This document shows, one piece after another, positions 29,248-32,632 of a DNA stretch of 32,632 nt (positions within the stretch are counted from its first letter, which is position 1; every line of letters begins with the position of its first letter). The DNA lies in NCBI GenBank assembly GCA_946188155.1, contig CAMHUC010000044.1:1-32632 (forward strand), in the 5' to 3' direction. This stretch comes from an uncultured bacterium. GTDB lineage: Bacteria > Bacteroidota > Bacteroidia > Bacteroidales > Bacteroidaceae. The translations under genes were made by a program, and so were the position numbers. The notes beneath the pieces are model-generated. The model had not been told where the DNA came from and ran no database searches. It worked only from the letters and a program-made list of their open reading frames with translations.

Positions 29248-30366
29248 ATGAAAAGATATATATACATCATACTGACAATCATCATCCTGCTCCCGCTGAC
29301 GGCAGCGGCGCAGAAGATCACCCTGGGTTCATGCACGACGAAGGACGGCGGCGAGTACCAGGGCGAGATGATGCAGGGCAAGCCCCACGGCAAGGGCAAG
29401 GCCCGCTACAAGAACGGTAACTACTACGAGGGTGAGTACGAGAAGGGCAAGCGACAGGGCTTCGGTATCTACACCTTCTTCGACGGCGAGAAATACGAAG
29501 GGCAGTGGTATCAGGACCAGCAGCACGGCAAGGGCGTGTACTACTACTCGAACAACAACCGCTACGACGGCCTCTGGTTTCGTGACTACCAGCAGGGGCA
29601 CGGCGTGATGTACTACTTCAACGGCGACAAGTACGACGGTGAGTGGAAGATGGACAAGCGCTCGGGCAAGGGCACCTACACCTTCGCCAACGGTGCCTAC
29701 TATAAGGGCGAGTGGCGCGACGACCAGAAGAACGGTCAGGGCCTCTTCGACTGGGGCGACGGCTCTACCTACGAGGGGCAGTGGCAGAACAACCAGTGCC
29801 ACGGCAAGGGCACCTTCAAGTACGCCTCGGGCGACCAGTACACCGGCCAGTGGCAGAACAACCTGCAGCACGGCCGCGGCATCTACAAGTTCCAGAACGG
29901 CGACGTCTACGAGGGCGACTACGTCAGGGGCGAGCGTACGGGCAGCGGCATCTCGCGCTATGCCAACGGCGACCGCTACACGGGCCAGTTCTTCGAGGGC
30001 GACAAGCAAGGCCAGGGCACGATGGTGTGGCGCAACGGCGACCAGTACGTGGGCCAGTGGAAGAACGACATGATGAACGGCAAGGGCAAGCTGACCACGA
30101 AGAAGGGCGACCTCTTTGAGGGCCATTTCGTGAACGGCAAGATAGAGGGCGAGGGCATTGCGCGCTACTCCGACGGCTCGAAGTTCAAGGGCTCCTTCAA
30201 GAACGGTCGCCGCAACGGGCCTGCCATCGAGGAGGACAAGAACGGCATGCGCTTCGAGGGCAGCTACCGCGACGACATGCGCGACGGCAAGTTCGTGGAG
30301 AAGGACCGCAACGGCAAGGTCATTGCCCAGGGCACCTACACGCGCGGCCACAGGCAGGAGAAGTGA
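29248..30366 (+). CDS. Secreted MORN-repeat protein
   Basis: The 372-residue product has a signal peptide (MKRYIYIILTIIILLPLTAA, cut near AAAQK) and then fourteen MORN repeats of 23 residues each, with the pattern YxGxWxxxxxxGxGxxxxxxG, for example KYEGQW and HGKGVYYY. MORN repeats form an extended beta-strand ribbon and often bind lipids or other proteins. The exported location in a bacterium makes an envelope role likely, but the target is unknown. The last repeats (from KFKGSF) are less regular. It stands alone, with a good promoter and a CTATAAA-type repeat directly after its stop. Confidence 0.9.
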   Translation: MKRYIYIILTIIILLPLTAAAQKITLGSCTTKDGGEYQGEMMQGKPHGKGKARYKNGNYYEGEYEKGKRQGFGIYTFFDGEKYEGQWYQDQQHGKGVYYYSNNNRYDGLWFRDYQQGHGVMYYFNGDKYDGEWKMDKRSGKGTYTFANGAYYKGEWRDDQKNGQGLFDWGDGSTYEGQWQNNQCHGKGTFKYASGDQYTGQWQNNLQHGRGIYKFQNGDVYEGDYVRGERTGSGISRYANGDRYTGQFFEGDKQGQGTMVWRNGDQYVGQWKNDMMNGKGKLTTKKGDLFEGHFVNGKIEGEGIARYSDGSKFKGSFKNGRRNGPAIEEDKNGMRFEGSYRDDMRDGKFVEKDRNGKVIAQGTYTRGHRQEK

Positions 30367-30401
30367 GTTTATAGTTTATAGTTTATAGTTTATAGTTTAT
30401 A
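30367..30401. repeat. 7-bp repeat (GTTTATA) after the MORN gene
   Basis: Five perfect heptamers start on the base after the stop codon. It is the reverse complement of the array at 18345-18372. Confidence 0.9.
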
Positions 30402-30443
30402 TTTATAGCTGAAATCAAACAACAACTTAAAAATATAATCATT

Positions 30444-30893
30444 ATGGTAATTGACTTATTGAGCAATCTAGAGAAGTACGTCGGACTGAACCCGCTGTTC
30501 GCCGATGTCGTAGAATTCCTGAAGAGCCACGACCTCAACGCGATGGAGCCTGGCAAGTATCCCATCAAGGACAAGGACCTGTTCCTCAACCTGACCGTCG
30601 CCAAGGGGCGTGCCAAGGAGGCCGCCACGCTGGAGACCCACATCAACATGATCGACATCCAGATACCGCTCTCTGGCTGTGAGACGTTCGGCTACACACC
30701 ACTGGCAGACCTGCCCGAATTCGAGTACAATGCCGAGAAGGACATCACCAAGTATGGCTCGACGATGGCACAGACCTACGTGACGCTGAAGCCCATGCAG
30801 ATGGGAATCTTCTTCCCACAGGACGGCCACGCTCCCAGCATCGCCGAGGAGGCGGAAATCAAGAAAGCTATTTTTAAGGTAAAAGTAATGTAA
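30444..30893 (+). CDS. YhcH/YjgK/YiaL-family protein
   Basis: A 149-residue cupin-like protein of the DUF386 family (sometimes annotated beta-galactosidase subunit beta). Family marks are the N-terminal LEKYVGLNPLF, the metal-site region LETHINMIDIQIPLSGCE and the C-terminal FFPQDGHAPSI. Members act on sugars, for instance as sialic acid or sugar anomerases; the substrate here is not clear. It sits 7 nt before glgB, so both are probably one transcript. The heptamer repeat lies between it and the MORN gene, and no promoter box was found there. Confidence 0.9.
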   Translation: MVIDLLSNLEKYVGLNPLFADVVEFLKSHDLNAMEPGKYPIKDKDLFLNLTVAKGRAKEAATLETHINMIDIQIPLSGCETFGYTPLADLPEFEYNAEKDITKYGSTMAQTYVTLKPMQMGIFFPQDGHAPSIAEEAEIKKAIFKVKVM

Positions 30894-30900
30894 CACAGAT

Positions 30901-32632
30901 ATGGCAAAGAAAGAGACCACGGCTAAGAAGCCCGCAGCCAAGAAGACTGCCTCCCCCAAGAAAACGACTACAAAGAAAGCCGCTGCCCCGAAGAAGGCTG
31001 CTGCCAAGAAAGTAGAGAAGATAGTAGAACAGACGGAACCCCAACACATCGGACTGGTGCAGCACGACTCATGGCTGGAACCCTTCGAGGGTGCCATCCG
31101 CGGCCGTCACGACCATGCCCTGTGGAAGCTCTCGCAGCTGACGCAGAACGGCAAGCGCTCGCTGAGCGACTTCGCCGACGGCCACCTCTACTTCGGCCTG
31201 CACAAGCTGACACGCGGCTGGGTGTTCCGCGAGTGGGCACCCAATGCGACGGATATCTACCTGATTGGCGACTTCAACAACTGGACGGAGGACGAGAAGT
31301 TCCGCTGCCAGCGCATCGAGGGCACCGGCAACTGGGAGCTGAAGCTCTCGGAGAAGGCCATCAAGCACGGCCAGTTGTATAAGATGAAGGTGAAGTGGAA
31401 CGGCGGCGAGGGCGAGCGCATACCCGCCTGGTGCCAGCGCGTGGTGCAGGACGACCAGACGAAGATCTTCTCCGCCCAGGTGTGGAACCCCGAACAGCCC
31501 TACGTGTGGAAGAAGAAGAACTTCAAGCCCAAGAAGTCGCCGCTGCTCATCTATGAGTGCCACGTGGGCATGGCCCAGGATGCCGAGAAGGTGGGCACCT
31601 ACACCGAGTTCAAGGACAATATCCTGCCCCGCATCGCCAAGGACGGCTACAACGCCATCCAGGTGATGGCCATCCAGGAGCATCCCTACTATGGCTCCTT
31701 CGGCTACCACGTCAGCAGTTTCTTCGCCCCCAGCAGTCGCTTCGGCACGCCTGAGGAGCTGAAGGCCATGATCGACGAGGCCCACCGCCTGGGCATCGCC
31801 GTGATTATGGACATCGTACACTCCCACGCCGTGAAGAACGAGGTGGAGGGCCTTGGCAACCTCTGCGGCGACCCCAACCAGTTCTTCTATCCCGGCGACC
31901 GCCACGAGCACCCGGCCTGGGACTCGCTCTGCTTCGACTACGGCAAGGACGACGTGATCCACTTCCTGCTCTCCAACTGCAAGTACTGGCAGCAGGAGTT
32001 CCACTTCGACGGCTTCCGCTTCGACGGCGTCACCTCAATGCTCTACTACAGCCACGGCCTCGGCGAGGCATTCGGCGGCTACGGCGACTACTTCAACGGC
32101 CATGAGGACGACAACGCTATCTGCTACCTGACGCTGGCCAACTGCCTCATCCACGAGGTGAACCCCGAGGCCATCACCATCGCCGAGGAGGTGAGCGGCA
32201 TGCCCGGACTGGCCGCCAAGTTCGAGGATGGCGGCTATGGCTTCGACTACCGCATGGCGATGAACATACCCGACTACTGGATCAAGACTATAAAAGAGGT
32301 ACGCGACGAGGATATCAACGTGACCGACATCTTCTGGGAGGTGCGCAACCGCCGTCCCGACGAGAAGACCATCAGTTACTGCGAGAGCCACGACCAGGCA
32401 CTGGTGGGCGACAAGACCATCATCTTCCGGCTCATTGACGCCGACATGTACTGGCACTTCGCCAAGAAGGACGTCAACGACCTGGCACAGCGCGGCATCG
32501 CCCTGCACAAGATGATACGCCTGGTGACGGCTGGCTGCATCAACGGCGGCTACCTGAACTTCATGGGCAACGAGTTCGGACATCCCGAGTGGATCGACTT
32601 CCCCCGCGAGGGCAACGGCTGGAGCTACAAGT
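30901..32632 (+). CDS. glgB: 1,4-alpha-glucan branching enzyme with lysine-rich N-terminal tail, right end cut
   Basis: Transfers a glucan chain to make alpha-1,6 branches in glycogen. The frame is open to the window edge, giving 577 codons. After the start come about 45 residues rich in Lys, Ala and Thr (AKKETTAKKPAAKKTASPKK), like a histone H1 tail, which is unusual for GlgB. The CBM48-like part has EWAPNATDIYLIGDFNNW. GH13 motifs are present: DIVHSHAVKN from residue 304, GFRFDGV with nucleophile Asp375, AEEVSG with acid Glu429, and ESHDQ with Asp498. It resembles the eukaryote-like GH13_8 branch. It lies 7 nt after the YhcH-type gene. Confidence 0.92.
   Translation, partial: MAKKETTAKKPAAKKTASPKKTTTKKAAAPKKAAAKKVEKIVEQTEPQHIGLVQHDSWLEPFEGAIRGRHDHALWKLSQLTQNGKRSLSDFADGHLYFGLHKLTRGWVFREWAPNATDIYLIGDFNNWTEDEKFRCQRIEGTGNWELKLSEKAIKHGQLYKMKVKWNGGEGERIPAWCQRVVQDDQTKIFSAQVWNPEQPYVWKKKNFKPKKSPLLIYECHVGMAQDAEKVGTYTEFKDNILPRIAKDGYNAIQVMAIQEHPYYGSFGYHVSSFFAPSSRFGTPEELKAMIDEAHRLGIAVIMDIVHSHAVKNEVEGLGNLCGDPNQFFYPGDRHEHPAWDSLCFDYGKDDVIHFLLSNCKYWQQEFHFDGFRFDGVTSMLYYSHGLGEAFGGYGDYFNGHEDDNAICYLTLANCLIHEVNPEAITIAEEVSGMPGLAAKFEDGGYGFDYRMAMNIPDYWIKTIKEVRDEDINVTDIFWEVRNRRPDEKTISYCESHDQALVGDKTIIFRLIDADMYWHFAKKDVNDLAQRGIALHKMIRLVTAGCINGGYLNFMGNEFGHPEWIDFPREGNGWSYK

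Noticed and set aside
29329..30351. Minus-strand frame of 340 codons
   Set aside because: Shadow of the MORN repeats; Val/Ala/Leu-rich periodic sequence.

Overview
The window is a stretch of chromosome from a Bacteroidales bacterium, most likely a Prevotella/Segatella-type gut or rumen organism. This is inferred from the gene content: a DUF2723 membrane protein, a DUF5686 outer-membrane protein, an HU-CCDC81/SPOR protein, a GIN-domain lipoprotein and an S9 dipeptidyl peptidase. It is also inferred from repeated promoters of the Bacteroidetes type (TTTG, about 20 nt, TAnnTTTG). The DNA is moderately GC-rich. No rRNA, tRNA or CRISPR array was seen, and no intact insertion sequence.

Layout. 1-7.1 kb is read leftwards: a DUF2723 protein cut by the window edge, then a probable operon running from the right (RNA methyltransferase, S9 peptidase, purD, a polytopic membrane protein, a YqaA/DedA-like protein). 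At about 7.1 kb two mirror-image promoters diverge; the rightward one serves a hybrid-free sensor histidine kinase and an M15 peptidase. 9.06-9.73 kb is mostly non-coding, with a large hairpin and a possible 40-residue gene. 9.7-16.6 kb is read rightwards: a GIN lipoprotein, then a tight five-gene run (nucleotidyltransferase, ATP-grasp-like protein, CDP-alcohol phosphatidyltransferase, HAD phosphatase, DUF5686 protein) that ends in a terminator. 16.8-24.3 kb holds a LacI regulator with a possible self-operator, an FHA protein, an HU-CCDC81/SPOR protein, UDP-glucose dehydrogenase with a lipoprotein, and a leftward pair of a UshA-like nucleotidase with NudC. 24.4 kb carries a short J-domain protein. 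25.15-26.7 kb is a scrap zone: an element with 86-bp inverted repeats, an HTH remnant, a broken RAYT transposase, a sulfatase fragment and an array of small palindromes. 26.7-32.6 kb has a hydroxyacid dehydrogenase with a low-molecular-weight phosphatase, kdsB, a MORN-repeat protein, a YhcH-family protein and a glycogen branching enzyme cut by the right edge.

The most unusual feature is a dense set of short tandem repeats of fixed period. Seven-bp repeats (CTATAAA, TTTACTA, TTCACTC, CTTATCA, GAATTAT and relatives) and 8-bp repeats (ATTGAGAG) lie in gene spacers but also inside coding sequence, where they stay in frame. A separate 9-bp repeat built on CCGG is found in frame inside three unrelated genes. 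A REP-like palindrome sits in frame in the ATP-grasp gene, while a broken RAYT transposase lies 14 kb away. Together these point to a genome that tolerates or spreads small repeat units inside genes. The cluster at 10.6-13.8 kb may make a polar lipid head group through a CDP-alcohol route; inositol lipids are one candidate.
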